Source of the DNA: Rhynchopus sp. YZ270_cl-10 | Lineage: Eukaryota; Euglenozoa; Diplonemea; Diplonemida; Diplonemidae | Assembly: GCA_964035575.1 (NCBI GenBank) | Contig: OZ037856.1 | Span: 1,116,001-1,180,000 of the forward strand | Direction of reading: 5' to 3' | Length of the DNA stretch: 64,000 nt | Shown here: positions 20,394 through 32,207 of the stretch, in pieces | How positions within the stretch are numbered: the stretch's first letter is position 1 | Layout: every line of letters begins with the position of its first letter | Program-made: the position numbers and the translations under genes | Notes under the pieces: generated by a model | Told to the model about the DNA's origin: nothing | The model's database searches: none | What the model saw: only the letters and a program-made list of their open reading frames with translations

Positions 20394-21155
20394 GGGAAAA
20401 AAAAAAAAAAAAAAAAAAAAACCATACGAACTGAATTGGCTTATACAATAAATACTAATCCAACTTGTTTTCCCTATTCCAACCATTTTCTTTTCTTTTT
20501 TTACTAAAATACCTCAAACAAAACAAAGTTCTTGTACACATCTTTGTATGTGTTCAAGAACTTTGTTGTCAGACCGGCCTTGCCGCCACATCCTTGTAGG
20601 GAGTTGTGCTGTCTGTATACTACTTTGGGATACTCTTGTTGTGCTTTTTGTTTATTTTGTTATTTTCCTTTTCTTTGTAATTTTATTCTCCTGGTACGGG
20701 TCATCTGGGCAAGCGTCGCTCAACCAATGATACGTGGACGCCGTTTTTTATTACGCCAGATACAAGTTAGAATATCACGTTTTCGTTTTCTTTTCAGCTG
20801 ATTTTCCTTTTCTAGTGTTTGTCGACCAGTGGTTGTTTCTCGGTAACTGATCATTATTTGAATTCACCACGACTCTTTGGTCCCTGTTCATGTCGGTTCT
20901 TGGTCCTTGTACTTTTTAGGGCTACGTGCTTTATATACTACTTATATGTAGTTATGTATTTTCCAAGTGGACCCGACTACCCGATGTTTTACATCATTTT
21001 CTTTTACTTTTAATCCTACCTTTTAGCGAAAAACACTCCCACCCTCCCCAATACAGAAATCTGTTTTTGTCCCCAGACTGCCCCCCTGTTTTGGATACGG
21101 AGTGCCATTTGTTTTAAATAAAAAGTAATTTATTGCTTTTATCTATTCAAAAAAA
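20394..21155. other. spacer between mobile elements
   Basis: No gene. It begins with an A run, contains a stem-loop at 20528-20566 (AAAGTTCTTG pairing with CAAGAACTTT) and the second copy of the direct repeat, then is T-rich without recognisable features. Confidence 0.5.
20568..20624 (+). repeat. direct repeat, right copy
   Basis: This is the partner of 19909-19965 and differs at a few positions. Confidence 0.7.
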
Positions 21156-21164
21156 AATATTTAT

Positions 21165-23631
21165 GGGGTAAGGACATTCTGGTACCCCCAAGTTTGACTT
21201 TTGGACAATTCAGACCCACAAGGTTTCGATAAAGACAATTCAGACCCACAAGGTTTACGATAAAGACAGTTCAAACCCACAAGGTTTACGATAAAGACAC
21301 TTCAGAACCACAAGGTTTGCACTTTGGACAGTTCAGACCTTGTGGGTCTGAACTGTCCAAAATGCAAACCTTGTGGTTCTGAACTGTCCAAAAGTCAAAC
21401 CTTGTACGTGTTTTCTTCTTCTAAGGTGCTTGCTCTCCATACCTAGACCCTCGAATTTTTTTTCTTGACCCCATACATATGGGTGCATTTCGACGATTTG
21501 AGGCCATTCAAAGCAAAAGTTGGCACTTTTGAGCATCTGCGGGGGTCTAAAACACGGTTTTGCGTACACCACGCTGGATGATAGGGGTCACATGATAGGT
21601 CACATCATGTGGCCATATATCAAGTTACACCGCAAAAATCTACCAGACCCTGTCTTCGTGCACCTTTTTTCACCCACCCACACCCACACCTCCCCACCCA
21701 TCCCTCACAGGATTACACCAAAATAATGAAAATTGGGTTTCAAGTACCCTGTTTCTCTCAGAAGTCAGTCACTGCTATTGCCATTTAACCCAGGGAGCAT
21801 GGCTAGTGCAAGAAATTCGACCTTTGGAAACTTTCCGGAAAGTCTGTCCTCTGCTCGCGGAGGACGAGGCACAATAAAATATTGCGTTCCCCCAGAAAAC
21901 CAGTGCACATTTCACACTCCTTGTGGGTGGTCTTGTTGCCTTCTTGTCACAGTAATTTTGGCCCAGGCATGCTCTTGAGCATGACAATTTAGTGTGTATG
22001 GGGCAGGGTGTTGTTTTGTTCTGAATTCTCTAGTTATCATCTAAGTCAATCGCGGGTGGTGGTTTGTGTAGCGTGAGGCACTCTTTTTAACAAACTTCCT
22101 GCAGTTGATAATAACCTTATATAATAACCGGGGGGTGGTTTGCGGACGCTGCCATATGCACTGTTGTTATTTCTTCGGATTTAACAACGTACAGCGTAAC
22201 ATAGTGGATTCGCCTGGTCGACACAACCTTTGATAGATATGGGATAACCAACCCCCTTCGACCCCTCGTGGGTTCACTGAACAAGCCCTAGTGGTAGTTA
22301 AACGCGATTGAACATTTAACTTCCTAGAGATGAAAGAACAAGACAACACTTCTGTACCCGCGCATCAAAATTGTGGAAAACTTTGCACCCCAAACACCCT
22401 CAACAACGCCTGCCAAAAGGCGCCCCTTGTTGCTGGGAGTTGGTTCTCATGTTTGATACCTGCACAGCAGGCATTCCTCTGAGTCCAACGCATGTTTGGC
22501 CTGTCTGCGGCGTTGTACGAAGACAGGGTCTGGTAGATTTTTGCGGTGTAACTTGATATATGGCCACATGATGTGACCTATCATGTGACCCCTATCATCC
22601 AGCGTGGTGTACGCAAAACCGTGTTTTAGACCCCCGCAGATGCTCAAAAGTGCCAACTTTTGCTTTGAATGGCCTCAAATCGTCGAAATGCACCCATATG
22701 TATGGGGTCAAGAAAAAAAATTCGAGGGTCTAGGTATGGAGAGCAAGCACCTTAGAAGAAGAAAACACGTACAAGGTTTGACTTTTGGACAGTTCAGAAC
22801 CACAAGGTTTGTATTTTGGACACTTCAGACCACAAGGTTTGAATTTTGGACACTTCAGACCCACAAGGTTTGCATTTTGGACAGTTCAGACCCACAAGGT
22901 CTGAACTGTCCAAAGTGCAAACCTTGTGGGGTTGAACTGTCCAAAATGCAAACCTTGTGGTTCTGAAGTGTCTTTATCGTAAACCTTGTGGGTCTGAATT
23001 GTCCAAAAGTCAAACTTGGGGGTACAGTCCAAGTTTCTATTATGTCGTTTTTAATTATGTCGGTTTACCCCCCTTCCGACACCTAAAAAACGACATTATT
23101 AAAACCGCCAAAATCAAGAGCGCCATTAATCGCTCCATCGTACCGTGGCTCGCTTCGCGAGTCACAACCACACAAACACATACATTCCTCCCACAAAACA
23201 ATACCCAGTTTCATAACCTAAACATACACTAATGGACGCTCACCTGGTTTCGTAGGAGGTTGCAAGTGCAACGGCGGAGGCCAACATCACCCCTTCAACC
23301 GCCGTGAAGGCATCCCTGTCCAATGAGGACATTCGTACGCTCACTGACATGGCGAGAACGACTTCGGCTGCCAGAGCTACGAGGACTTAGAACTTGGAAT
23401 ATTTTTTCCACACCCACTCCGCGCCCACTCCCACCCACTCCAAATATAGCGTACCGTTTGGCCGGGGGCTCCGCCCCCGGCCAAACTGAAAATAAATAAA
23501 TAAATAAAGCCCAAAAATCGAAAATCGGTCATTTTTTTCGATTCCGACACACAAAAAACGACATCATTAAAACCGACCTAAATAAAGACGACATAATTAC
23601 CGCGTGCACTGTACCAGAATGTCCTTACCCC
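21165..23631. mobile_element. Mutator-like element with ~0.5-kb inverted arms
   Basis: The ends read GGGGTAAGGACATTCTGG inward from both sides. AATATTTAT flanks both ends (21156-21164, 23632-23640), an exact 9-bp duplication as made by Mutator-like transposases. The arms cover about 21165-21660 and 22507-23025; the right arm is split from its tip by the insertion at 23026. Each arm carries 31-bp units with CAGACCCACAAGGTTT followed by inverted copies. The ~850-base centre holds no transposase; it contains one GGCAGCGTCCGC-type tip (near 22158) like the 18712 element. Non-autonomous. Confidence 0.85.
23026..23610. mobile_element. 585-bp element nested in the Mutator-like arm
   Basis: It interrupts the right arm between GTAC and GTACCAG, with GTAC duplicated (23022-23025 and 23611-23614). 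Comparison with the uninterrupted left arm gives the exact insertion point. Ends are AGT and ACT, with inverted blocks ATTATGTCGT and TTAGGTCGGTTTT-like sequence. It contains two GC-rich stem-loops (GGCTCGCTTCGCGAGTC-like near 23145, and GGCCGGGGGCTCCGCC near 23460). No coding capacity; family unknown. Confidence 0.75.
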
Positions 23632-23719
23632 AATATTTATTTATCAAAAACCCCCCTCCTTTAATGAATTTACTCTACAGGGGGGCAATTCAATTCCCTT
23701 ATACCCCATATACAAAAAT

Positions 23720-24391
23720 ATGCACAAAAACGGGTTGTTTTTGTTCGCTGTGTTGGCTGTGTTGTTCTTAGAGTGCAGTTGTGAAATCCAATATGCGTTA
23801 CACTTTCCTTTGAACGGTGTGGAAAAACGCTGCTTCTTCGAAGATGTGCAGGCTGGCGACGAGGTGTTCACGGAGTTCACTATATTAGACGGGAGTAGGA
23901 TTATTGAATTTGAGATTACAAATCCGAGGGGAGATATTGTGTTTAAAAACCCTGGTTTTGAGAAGAAGCCGCAGAGAAAGATTTACTTTCATGCAAGCTA
24001 TAAAGGATTGTACAAATTTTGTATTTCTAATACGCACGGGAAAAAGAGTTTAAGCTTTAATGTACAGCACCATGTTCCGCATCAGTCGACGGATGAGGAG
24101 GATGAAGCTCATGCGAATTTTGCGAAGGATCAAAAAAGGCGTAAGGCGTTGCAGTGGATTGAATCGTTGGAAAATTCTTTGGATCATATCTACCAAGGCC
24201 TCACGGAGATTGTGGACGATCAATACTACCTCGCCGCCAGGGAACGCCGGCAGCGCGAAATGAGCTCTGCCACCCACTCCACCCTCACCTTCGTCTCGCT
24301 CCTGCAGCTCACCTCCACAGCGCTCTTCGCTGCCGCGCAGCTGTGGTACCTCCAATCTCTCTTCAAAACCCGCGCGCAACGAGGGGTATAG
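23720..24391 (+). CDS. p24/TMED-family cargo receptor
   Basis: A 223-residue type I membrane protein of the early secretory pathway that helps load cargo into COPII and COPI vesicles. Residues 1-21 are a signal peptide. A GOLD beta-domain spans ~22-115 and includes the paired cysteines expected in the family (CFFEDV and FCISN). A helical coiled-coil stretch runs ~125-185, then one membrane segment (~186-210) and a short cytosolic tail, FKTRAQRGV. The tail has no classical KK or FF sorting motif, which is unusual for p24 proteins. A transposon target duplication ends 80 bases upstream of the ATG, so promoter or 5' processing must lie very close; an AG after TACTCTAC ends at 23680. Confidence 0.9.
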   Translation: MHKNGLFLFAVLAVLFLECSCEIQYALHFPLNGVEKRCFFEDVQAGDEVFTEFTILDGSRIIEFEITNPRGDIVFKNPGFEKKPQRKIYFHASYKGLYKFCISNTHGKKSLSFNVQHHVPHQSTDEEDEAHANFAKDQKRRKALQWIESLENSLDHIYQGLTEIVDDQYYLAARERRQREMSSATHSTLTFVSLLQLTSTALFAAAQLWYLQSLFKTRAQRGV

Positions 24392-24846
24392 AGGGAGAGA
24401 GAGAGAGAGCGAGAGTACAGAGAGAAAGAAAATTGGTTAGGGTTTGGGTGTGGGGGGAGGTGATGCAAGGTAGGGTTTTTTTTTTGTTGGGACCCTGGAT
24501 TCCTGCATCACTGAGGGGGGGAGGAGGAGGGGGAAGGGGGGGGAGTATACAACGTATTGGGGTTTGTCGTTTGAGAGAATCTTGGGGATTTCCTGTTGAT
24601 AAAACAATGGGGAGGGAAAGTGGTGTCTTTTTTTCTCTTCGGAACGGCAAAAACTCACGTAAAAAAAAGTGCTCTTTTTTTCTTTTGACTCGAAAAAAAA
24701 GGTACGGCAAAAAAAAAAAAGGTGAGTGCGCTCGAAACCTCCCAAAAAGTGGTAGTTCCATGCACCTCTCTACCCCTTATCAGCGTTTTTTTCTTCCTTC
24801 CCTTCTTTCCAACCTTAACATTGCTTGCAGAAAGAAATACCTCACA
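24392..24846. other. intergenic region
   Basis: No gene. A (GA)n run sits right after the p24 stop, followed by G-rich and T-rich tracts. A pyrimidine-rich stretch ends TTGCTTGCAG at 24830, 16 bases before the next ATG: a strong acceptor candidate. Confidence 0.6.
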
Positions 24847-25698
24847 ATGTCAGCCCCATACCGCTGGAGCCAAACGAACACTGAGGTGGAGGTTACCATG
24901 CCGCTTCCTGATGGGGTCAAGGGGAAGCAGGTGAAGTTTGTGCTGAAGGACCAGAAGCTCACACTTGGGTACCTGGGGGAGGTTGTCATCGATGGCCTGA
25001 TGTACAACCGCGTCAACGTCGACGATGCCACCTGGGACATCGATGACGAGCAGGGAACCCGCGTTGTGAAGCTCACCATCGCGAAGAGCACCTACGGGGA
25101 CCCATGGAAGTACCTTACGCTAGAAGAGGCTTCAGAAAAGAAGGACCAAGCGACAGAACGGACACACACCCACAAAGTGTTCCTCGATGTCCAATTTGAG
25201 ACCTCTTCTGCACCTAAGCGCATCGTTATTGGTTTGTTTGGAGGCATCTGCCCAAGAACCGTTGAAAATTTCCGTTGTCTTTGCACTGGAGAAAAGGTCG
25301 CTCAGGATGCGAGATTGCATTATAAGGGGATCCGTTTTCATAAGGCAATTTCTGAGTTTTTGATTGAAGCAGGAGATCTGGTGCATAAAGATGGGACCGG
25401 GGGGTTGTCGATTTATGATAGTGGAAAGACGTTTCAGGATGAGAACTTTATCATCCCGCATGACAGGGAAGGGGTTGTGGGGATGGCGAATGCGAATGTG
25501 GCGAACAGCAATGCGTCCAGCTTCTACATCACCCTAGGTCCCAAGGACCACCTCGACAACCGCCGTGTAGCCTTTGGGGAAGTGCTTGAGGGCATGAACG
25601 TTGTGAAAGAGATCTCCACCTGCGGCGACCCTGTAGGCAGAAGCATGCTCGAGGAAGTGGTGATCGTAGACTGTGGTGAATTGCCTGTCTCTGCATAG
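24847..25698 (+). CDS. CS-domain (NudC-like) cyclophilin
   Basis: A 283-residue fusion of a CS/p23-like domain (~1-90, with WSQTNTEVEVTMPLP, VKFVLK and TWDIDD, typical of NudC) and a cyclophilin peptidyl-prolyl isomerase domain (~112-283). The start is the ATG in ACAATG just after the CAG at 24830; the frame is open upstream but that stretch is low-complexity. CS domains bind Hsp90 or clients, so a co-chaperone role is likely. Key cyclophilin positions are changed: catalytic Arg is Lys in RFHKAISEF, Gln of CQGGDF is Glu in IEAGDL, and the cyclosporin-contact Trp is His in KDHLDNRRVAFG. Activity and cyclosporin binding may be weak. Domain calls are firm; biochemical effect is inferred. Confidence 0.92.
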   Translation: MSAPYRWSQTNTEVEVTMPLPDGVKGKQVKFVLKDQKLTLGYLGEVVIDGLMYNRVNVDDATWDIDDEQGTRVVKLTIAKSTYGDPWKYLTLEEASEKKDQATERTHTHKVFLDVQFETSSAPKRIVIGLFGGICPRTVENFRCLCTGEKVAQDARLHYKGIRFHKAISEFLIEAGDLVHKDGTGGLSIYDSGKTFQDENFIIPHDREGVVGMANANVANSNASSFYITLGPKDHLDNRRVAFGEVLEGMNVVKEISTCGDPVGRSMLEEVVIVDCGELPVSA

Positions 25699-26029
25699 AT
25701 GGTGAAAAAAGACGCTCGAGGAAGACGAGGGTTTTAATAAACCCTGTTTGTTTTCAAGGAAAAAGGGGATAAATGAACGTAGATGCTGTGTGCAAAAGGA
25801 TGCTTAAAAAAGGGGGGAAATGATAGTGGATACTAACCTAAACGAAACAAAAAAAGTGATGTACCCCACCCAAATCCCATAGTTTTGCTTTTTAGCCATG
25901 ATTCGTGCGATAAACGGAAAAAGTGTTTTTTTCTTTCATGCTTTGCGTTTCACGATATCCTGAAGTCGTTTTCTATTTCTCTTCCCTAACCTACCTTCAG
26001 GGGGGAACCCAAAAAAAAAACCTTTTAAA
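25699..26029. other. intergenic region
   Basis: No gene or recognised repeat. AACCTACCTTCAG ends at 26000, a probable acceptor 29 bases before the next ATG. Confidence 0.5.
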
Positions 26030-29000
26030 ATGGGGACATCCTTGCACGACCTCCGCCAAATCACCGTCACCCGATCTGATGAAGAGATAGGACGAACCAG
26101 ACGGTTTTCTTCCGCAAAGTCTGTTGAGGCTGTTATTGAAGACGACACTGAATGGCTGAACGTTCCTTCTGTCGTCCGCGACGTTCTACGAGGTGTCATT
26201 GAACGCTCCGGAGGAGCTGAGGAGATGGCGGAAGGGCAGAGAGCAACACAAGCTCTGGTACAGGAGCTGCGATGTGCACACACTACACAGCAGGCCCGCA
26301 TTGCAGAGCTGGAACGCCAGGTGCTTGCATCTACTATCGCACATTCTGAAACGCAGGCACAAATTACGGCACTCCTCAAAAAGTTTGAAGGCGGCATCCA
26401 CAGCCTTAACACCCAAATCCGCACTTTACATAACAATGCGGATGCACAACTTCAAGAGTCGCAGAAGGACATTCTAAATAGCTGCGAAACTCTTATTCAG
26501 AAGAAGACGGTTCAGAAGGGTGCCTTCCGCAGTCAGGTCCTTGAAGTGCTCCGGGATAGCGGTGGGCCTGCGATTTCCACCCATCTCGAGGTTCTGGCTG
26601 ACACTTCAGCGCCTCTCCATGAAGCTATTGTGAAGGTTTCCCGGTCCGCAATGCGCCCTTCACGGAAGGAAGGGGGTTCTGTGTTTGAGGCGTATCTGGA
26701 CGAAGTGATGACCGGGCAACGCGGCAAGGCTGTGGACTATCTTGCGCACGCGATTCTGCAAATCCATACCGGAGGGGAAGACGTTGGGCAAGACGTAGTA
26801 TCCTTTGTGCAGGACGAGGTGGTCGCACTGCTTGCAGGGGCGTGTACAGAAAAGGAGGGCAAAGTGGTGCCAAAACACCGTGCCGCACAATGCTCCCTAG
26901 AATACATCGCAAAGCGTGTTCACACTGAATTGGCTGTATCGAGTGAAGAGATTGAAGCGAACACAGTGCGTACCATTCGCGAAACCGAGGCACATCTTCG
27001 CGCTAAGGGATGGGGTTCGCTTAGTGAAGATACCGCAGGTCTCATGGGGGTCATTGAACAACGCTCCGAAACCCGGTTTGGGCAGTTTTTGGAGCAGAAT
27101 GGATACATACCTGCAGAGAAACTTCTTGAGAGCAAAGACACCACAGACCGTATTGCGAGGATCTGCGACACCCGGGTGGAAGAAATTATCACTGTTGATG
27201 GGGTTCCATCTCAGAGGTTCACTTCGCTTGCGACCCAGGTGTTCCGCCCTTTAATCTTCGAGACATTACAGCAATTTGGTACCGACCTTCTCTCTGGAGG
27301 TACTGAAGGAACACCTGCCTCTGCGGTACGCAAACTCATTAGCGAAGTGGATCCGACCGAAAAGGTGTTGGCATTGTTTGCACAGCTGGGGGAGGCAGTG
27401 GAGGGGCGGTTGGGCAGTCTTGAGGGGAGTACTGATACTATTCATAAAGTCGCTGCCAGCCTAGCACAATGTGTCAACACACAACTCTCAGGGCTTTTCA
27501 CTGCATATCTCTCTGAGGCAACGTCGCCGTCCAGCGAAGTGCTACAATCCTTCCAAGCAGTCATCGCCTCTACAATCTCCACAGCACAACAGACCACCCT
27601 AGCTGCTCTGGAAGAGGCTATTCAAGCCCCAAGCTACCCCATTGCGGCAACCATGAGGGGGTTGGCAGTTGACACTCATGAAGCGCTGTTTCCACAACTT
27701 CTTGACACATATCTCAGAAAACAAGGTTATTTGACAGCATTTCTTGAAGAATGGGTGGTCCAAGCGGGGTCTTCTGGAGAAGAATCTGCTTTGTTACAAC
27801 TTTGCGAGGCAAAGGCGAATGAAGGTGCAGTTCATGTGGTAGCGGATGTTCTCTCTGAGGTGGCGACCCTTACACAGAGCATCAACGAAATGAAGCAAGC
27901 AAATGAAACACACGATGCAGCACTCCACAAGATGGCAGACGAAGGAAACGAGGAACGCATTGAAAGCATTGTGCTACGTACCCTCGAAGCCGCACCGAAG
28001 GTGTTGACAGAAACCATTCAGAACGTCGCGCAGAACACTGTATCCCAAACCGCAGAATCCTTTGATGAAAAGCTCGCAACGCTAAAGTCATCCTTCACAA
28101 CAGAGCCCTCACAGCATGCGACCCACCTTACCCCAACAATCTTAGGAGTCCTAAAGGAGGCGATGGAAGAAGGAATTGAAGAGGGTTTTTCGTTGTCCCG
28201 ATGTGTTGCGGAAATTTCGAGAAATTCTGCGCAAAGTGAAATCCACCGTTGGGAGTCTATGACGGAAGGTGGTCTGCCTGAAGCGATGCAACGCTTTCAC
28301 GAAAACTCCTCATATTTGTCTGATCTGGTCTCTTCTCATCAGGCAGCCTCGGTGAACGCTGCCTCATTAACACCAATTATCTGCGATGTTTTAAAGACAG
28401 AGTCGGATGGGGTACTCTCTTCGCTGTTTACCGAGATAATTAATAAGGGGCAAGATATGCCCAACCTTACCCCAAAGCTGGAGGTCATACAATCCCAGAT
28501 GGAGCGTTTGGAGGAACGGGTAGGATCGATGGGTACTAAGGAGGGCAACAAAACCCCACTGTGCGCGGAAGAGGTGCAGAAGGTCGTGGAGGAGTCGCTT
28601 CATGCGTGGGGAGAGGTGTATGCTTTGAAGGTATCCGAAGAGGTTACTGAGGCTGTTTCGAAGGGAAATATCACTGCAGCGGTGCTCAGTATTGTAGCAG
28701 ATTCGTTGGGAGTCAATGACAATACACCCTTCTCTCTCGGACAACATCTTACCACGCTTCTGGAGGATCGCAACGTGGAGACCACCTTTCAAACCCAGAT
28801 TTCCCTCTGGGAACAACAAAACCTCCCTTCTGCAGTACAGAGGTGCATCGAAACCGATCAGTCTACTCTAAGCAAAACCAAACCCGAAGGGGATAACCTA
28901 GAGGAACTACGCGGATCATTTCAACGCATTTTTGTGGAGACTGTCGAAGAGATGGGGAAAGGAGTGATGCCGGGAGAAGAAACAACAGAGATGTTTTGTG

Positions 29001-31392
29001 AAGAGGAGAAGGTCCGTTTGGTGGAGGCATCAAGACAGTGTGTTGATAGGGTTCTTGCAGCAAAACGGTCGGAGATTGTGTCTGGAGCAAAGGAGATGTT
29101 TGATGAGAAGGTTGCTGGGCTTCTTGCAGAGAATATTACTGTAGAGGATGTTGCCACGCAACAGGAGCGTTATATTACAGAGTTAGTCTCCTCTGTGGTT
29201 TCCGAGGAGCGACAGACCGAAGCTGTTACCACACACCTTACGACTCTCCTTGACACCACCGATTTCACAGAGAAGGTTAAATTGATGATAACAGATTTGA
29301 TTGAACAGCGTCTAACCGATTTCGATTTGGACACACTTTTTGCAGAACAGATTACCTTAAAAAGCGATGCCATCTACGAGGAAGCATTGCCATCATTCGA
29401 ACAAATCTCTCAAAATGTACAACAAAAGGTGTTAGACCGATTTGAGGTTCCATCATTGTCGACAGAAGAGACCGAGAATATCGTGGCGATTCTTGAAGAG
29501 AGGCAGCGTGGTGAGATGGAAAGGCAGGTGGAGGAGGTGTGTGCAGGGTTTGTTACAGAAGATGCTGTACAGAAGGTGATGGCGGAGAGGTTGGGGGAAG
29601 GGGTGGAGGAGGTTATTATCAAAGGTGCGTCAGATGTGATTCGTGAGGCAATAGAAGGCGAGCTAAAGGAAATACCTGACATTGAGGAAAAACTTAGCAA
29701 AATATTGCAAAATGAGTTGGAACGGCATCCTCGTGTTCATGAAGCTGCGTCAGATGCGGCAACAACGTTTCTTCAAGACACCATTACCGTTGAGAGAACG
29801 GTGACGTCGGTGCTGTCTGAAAAAATTGTTTCGGTAGATCTGTTGTCTCTTCCGTGGAAAGACTCTTCTTTGCAGGATTTTTTTCAAGAAGAACTTCACC
29901 ATATGGCGAAGGAGGTTTTGCACTCTGAAAACAAAGCGTATCTGAAGAAGGAGGCACAGCGTTTAGAAGGGGTGATGGCAAAGAAGATTGATGAGGTGGT
30001 GGTGACTGTCGTAGCCTCCGAGGCGCAGGCAATGAAGGAGGACGCCGAGCGGTTGGTTCTTGAGGTACGCAAAACCATGCAGAGAGGGGTGTCCTCTGCA
30101 GTACAAACCCAGCTGGATGCGAAAAAAGGAGGTGTCTCCAACGCTACCATTGAACAGGACGTTCTCCATCATGCAAAAGACAGCGTACGCCGCCACCGTT
30201 CCGGTACCCCCCCAGATGGCCCCAACCTGCTCACCCGCGCCTCACTCAGCGAAGCCTTAGTGGTAGGTATCATAGAGGAAGTGCTTCCTGTACACATTTC
30301 GAAATGGGTGACAAACAACACCGCCTTCATGGCTGGAGCGGTGTTGCCCCCTGTTATGTCCAGCGTTGAGGCGTGGGTACGCAGTTTGTCGCTATGCAAA
30401 GAGAACGGGGTGATGTCTAGTCCCAGTACAACAACGTTGAGTCCTCCGAGAGAGCCGAGCAGGAGGTCAGAAGCGACAGACCATTATAGGTTCAGTGAGG
30501 AGCGGACTGTCGAGGTGCGGCGGGAGAGGGAGAGGGAGAGTCGCGAGAGGGGGGGTCTGCTCCCTGCGGAGATGAAGGACTATCTAGAGGAGCACAGACG
30601 CAGTGTGGAGGGGATGGTCATATCCATGGTGTCCTCGAAGGCGGACCTCTCCTGGGTGCGTGAGCTGCTCGACGCGAAGATTGATGCAGCTGCAGTCCTC
30701 CAAGAGCTGATCCGTCTTGAAAATTCCAAAGCAAACCGTGACGAGGTATGTTTTTTTTCCTTTAAATAGGCTTGCTTCATTAGGTTTTTCTTCGATATAA
30801 TGTGCAATAAAACACCAAAAAAAAGTGGAGCTTGTATAGGTGGCAACTACACTATCCAAAAATTTATCAAAATAGAAAAATAAAAAACCCTCCACAGACA
30901 CGTGAACTGCTCGACACAAAGGCAAACCTCGACGATGTCATCCGCCACCTCAACGAATGCCCGCTGCGGGTGGAAGTTGAAGTATGTCAACCACCCCCTT
31001 CCGCTCCTCCTCCCTTTCATCTTTCATAATCTCTCTCTCTCTCTCTATCCTTTTTTTGACAGGAATGGGTAAACGAGCTTCGCACCGACACAGGCCGAAT
31101 GTCACGCAAGACAAGCAGCGTGCCTAGAGGGGCAGGTGGAAGCATTGCAGGCGCAGTGGGTGATGTGTCACGACGTGACCACCATCTTATGGCACACCCG
31201 ATGGGCACACACCTGCACACAGCGAACGGTGTGGTGCCGCTGCCGTCACCGCCACCCCTGCCACTGCGTACGATACCATCCGCACTCTCCTCCCACGGTG
31301 TACGCACCGTCGGCAGCACCATGTCCGCAGGGACACGGTCCTCAAAACGGTCCACCTCTCCTGCAAATTCAGGAAGACCCTTTCTGGCATGA
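26030..31392 (+). CDS. 1709-residue helical protein, unknown function
   Basis: Exons 26030-30745, 30898-30981 and 31063-31392 join in frame and end at TGA. The chain is predicted to be almost wholly helical and acidic, with many Glu/Gln/Ser-rich stretches and recurrent ~200-residue patterns built around TLLDTTDFTEKV-like and VVAVL-like helices. I see no enzyme motif, signal peptide or membrane segment. Near the end, KADLSWVRELLDAKIDAAAV and KANRDETRELLDTKANLDDV are short repeats of the kind seen in coiled-coil proteins of cilia and basal bodies. The last ~100 residues are His/Pro/Ser-rich. A structural or cytoskeletal role is only a guess. Intron 1 contains an RF-E repeat. Confidence 0.85.
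30824..30882 (+). repeat. RF-E repeat in an intron
   Basis: AGTGGAGCTTGTATAGGTGG, CTACACTATCC and AATTTATCAAAA follow in the family order. It lies inside the 30746-30897 intron. Confidence 0.65.
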
Positions 31393-32207
31393 TCGCTTTC
31401 TGGTCAGAGAATTGGGATGAATGGAAATGAGGGAAAATCGTTTTAACCTGTGTATGCATAAGCCATTCTCCCAGCGTTTCTTTTCTTGGATGCGTCTGTA
31501 TGGAAATGTCTTTGTTCTTTTTGATTTGAAAGTATATGCAACTATTCTGTGTATTTGTATACAGAACCATACCGTGCGTACACCCCCAGCCTCACAATAG
31601 ATACAGTGGGGCGCGATGGAGGTGTGTTTTTTTATGGGGAAAAAATCTTAAAAAGGATGGTACTTTGCATTCCCCCCTTTGTGTGTGTGTGTTTATTTTG
31701 TTGTGTGTTGCTGGTGTACCATTTTTTGTTTTCTATGCTATCAATTTATTGATTGCATATGGTGAAAAATACTGTTTTCTAGACCCCCGCTCGCCTCGGT
31801 ACATTATTGACATTTCTTATGAACGTGCCCTTCTTCTTCATCCAAAGGATATCAGCACGTTTTCAACTTCTTTTTTATGTGAATGACCCAACAACCGTAA
31901 GGTCCACTCATAAGAGCAAAGTCATTCGTCTTTAACCAGAACTTTTTTTTTTTCTGCCTTTTTTCTAATTTTACAAAGGTAACTAAGTGGTGTCGAGCCT
32001 TAGTATTATCTTTCCCTCTGTTTTATTTTTTTATTTTGAGATGCGTTTTTGCACGCTTCAACTACTCTTTTCCCTGCCATGCGCCTTAGATATAAAAAAA
32101 CACCTCATTTCTTTTCCCCACCATTCTGCTCAAGATTATCCTCTCCTCTCTCCCTCACACTCCCTCTTTTTTGAAGGTACACAAAAATCAAAATCAAATA
32201 AAAGAAA
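31393..32207. other. intergenic region
   Basis: No gene. It holds an RF-C-like stretch (31980-32020: GTAACTAAG then CCTTAGTATTATC) and an RF-D repeat at 32038. An AG ends at 32176, after CTCCCTCTTTTTTGA, 31 bases before the ATG. Confidence 0.5.
32038..32072 (+). repeat. RF-D repeat
   Basis: GAGATGCGTTTTTGCACG then CTTCAACTACTCTTTT. Confidence 0.6.

Noticed and set aside
20121-20507. Lys-rich 128-residue frame
   Set aside because: It is made from A runs within the hAT-type MITE and is repeated in the second copy.
19909-20624. LTR pair suggested by the direct repeat
   Set aside because: The copies are only ~57 bases, lack TG...CA ends and enclose no retroelement sequence.
21211-21402. CRISPR-like array of 31-bp units
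   Set aside because: The units are contiguous without unique spacers and lie in transposon arms of a eukaryote.
24343-24846. N-terminal extension of the CS-cyclophilin
   Set aside because: The open frame upstream is GA/G-rich low complexity; the acceptor-like CAG and ATG at 24847 mark the real start.
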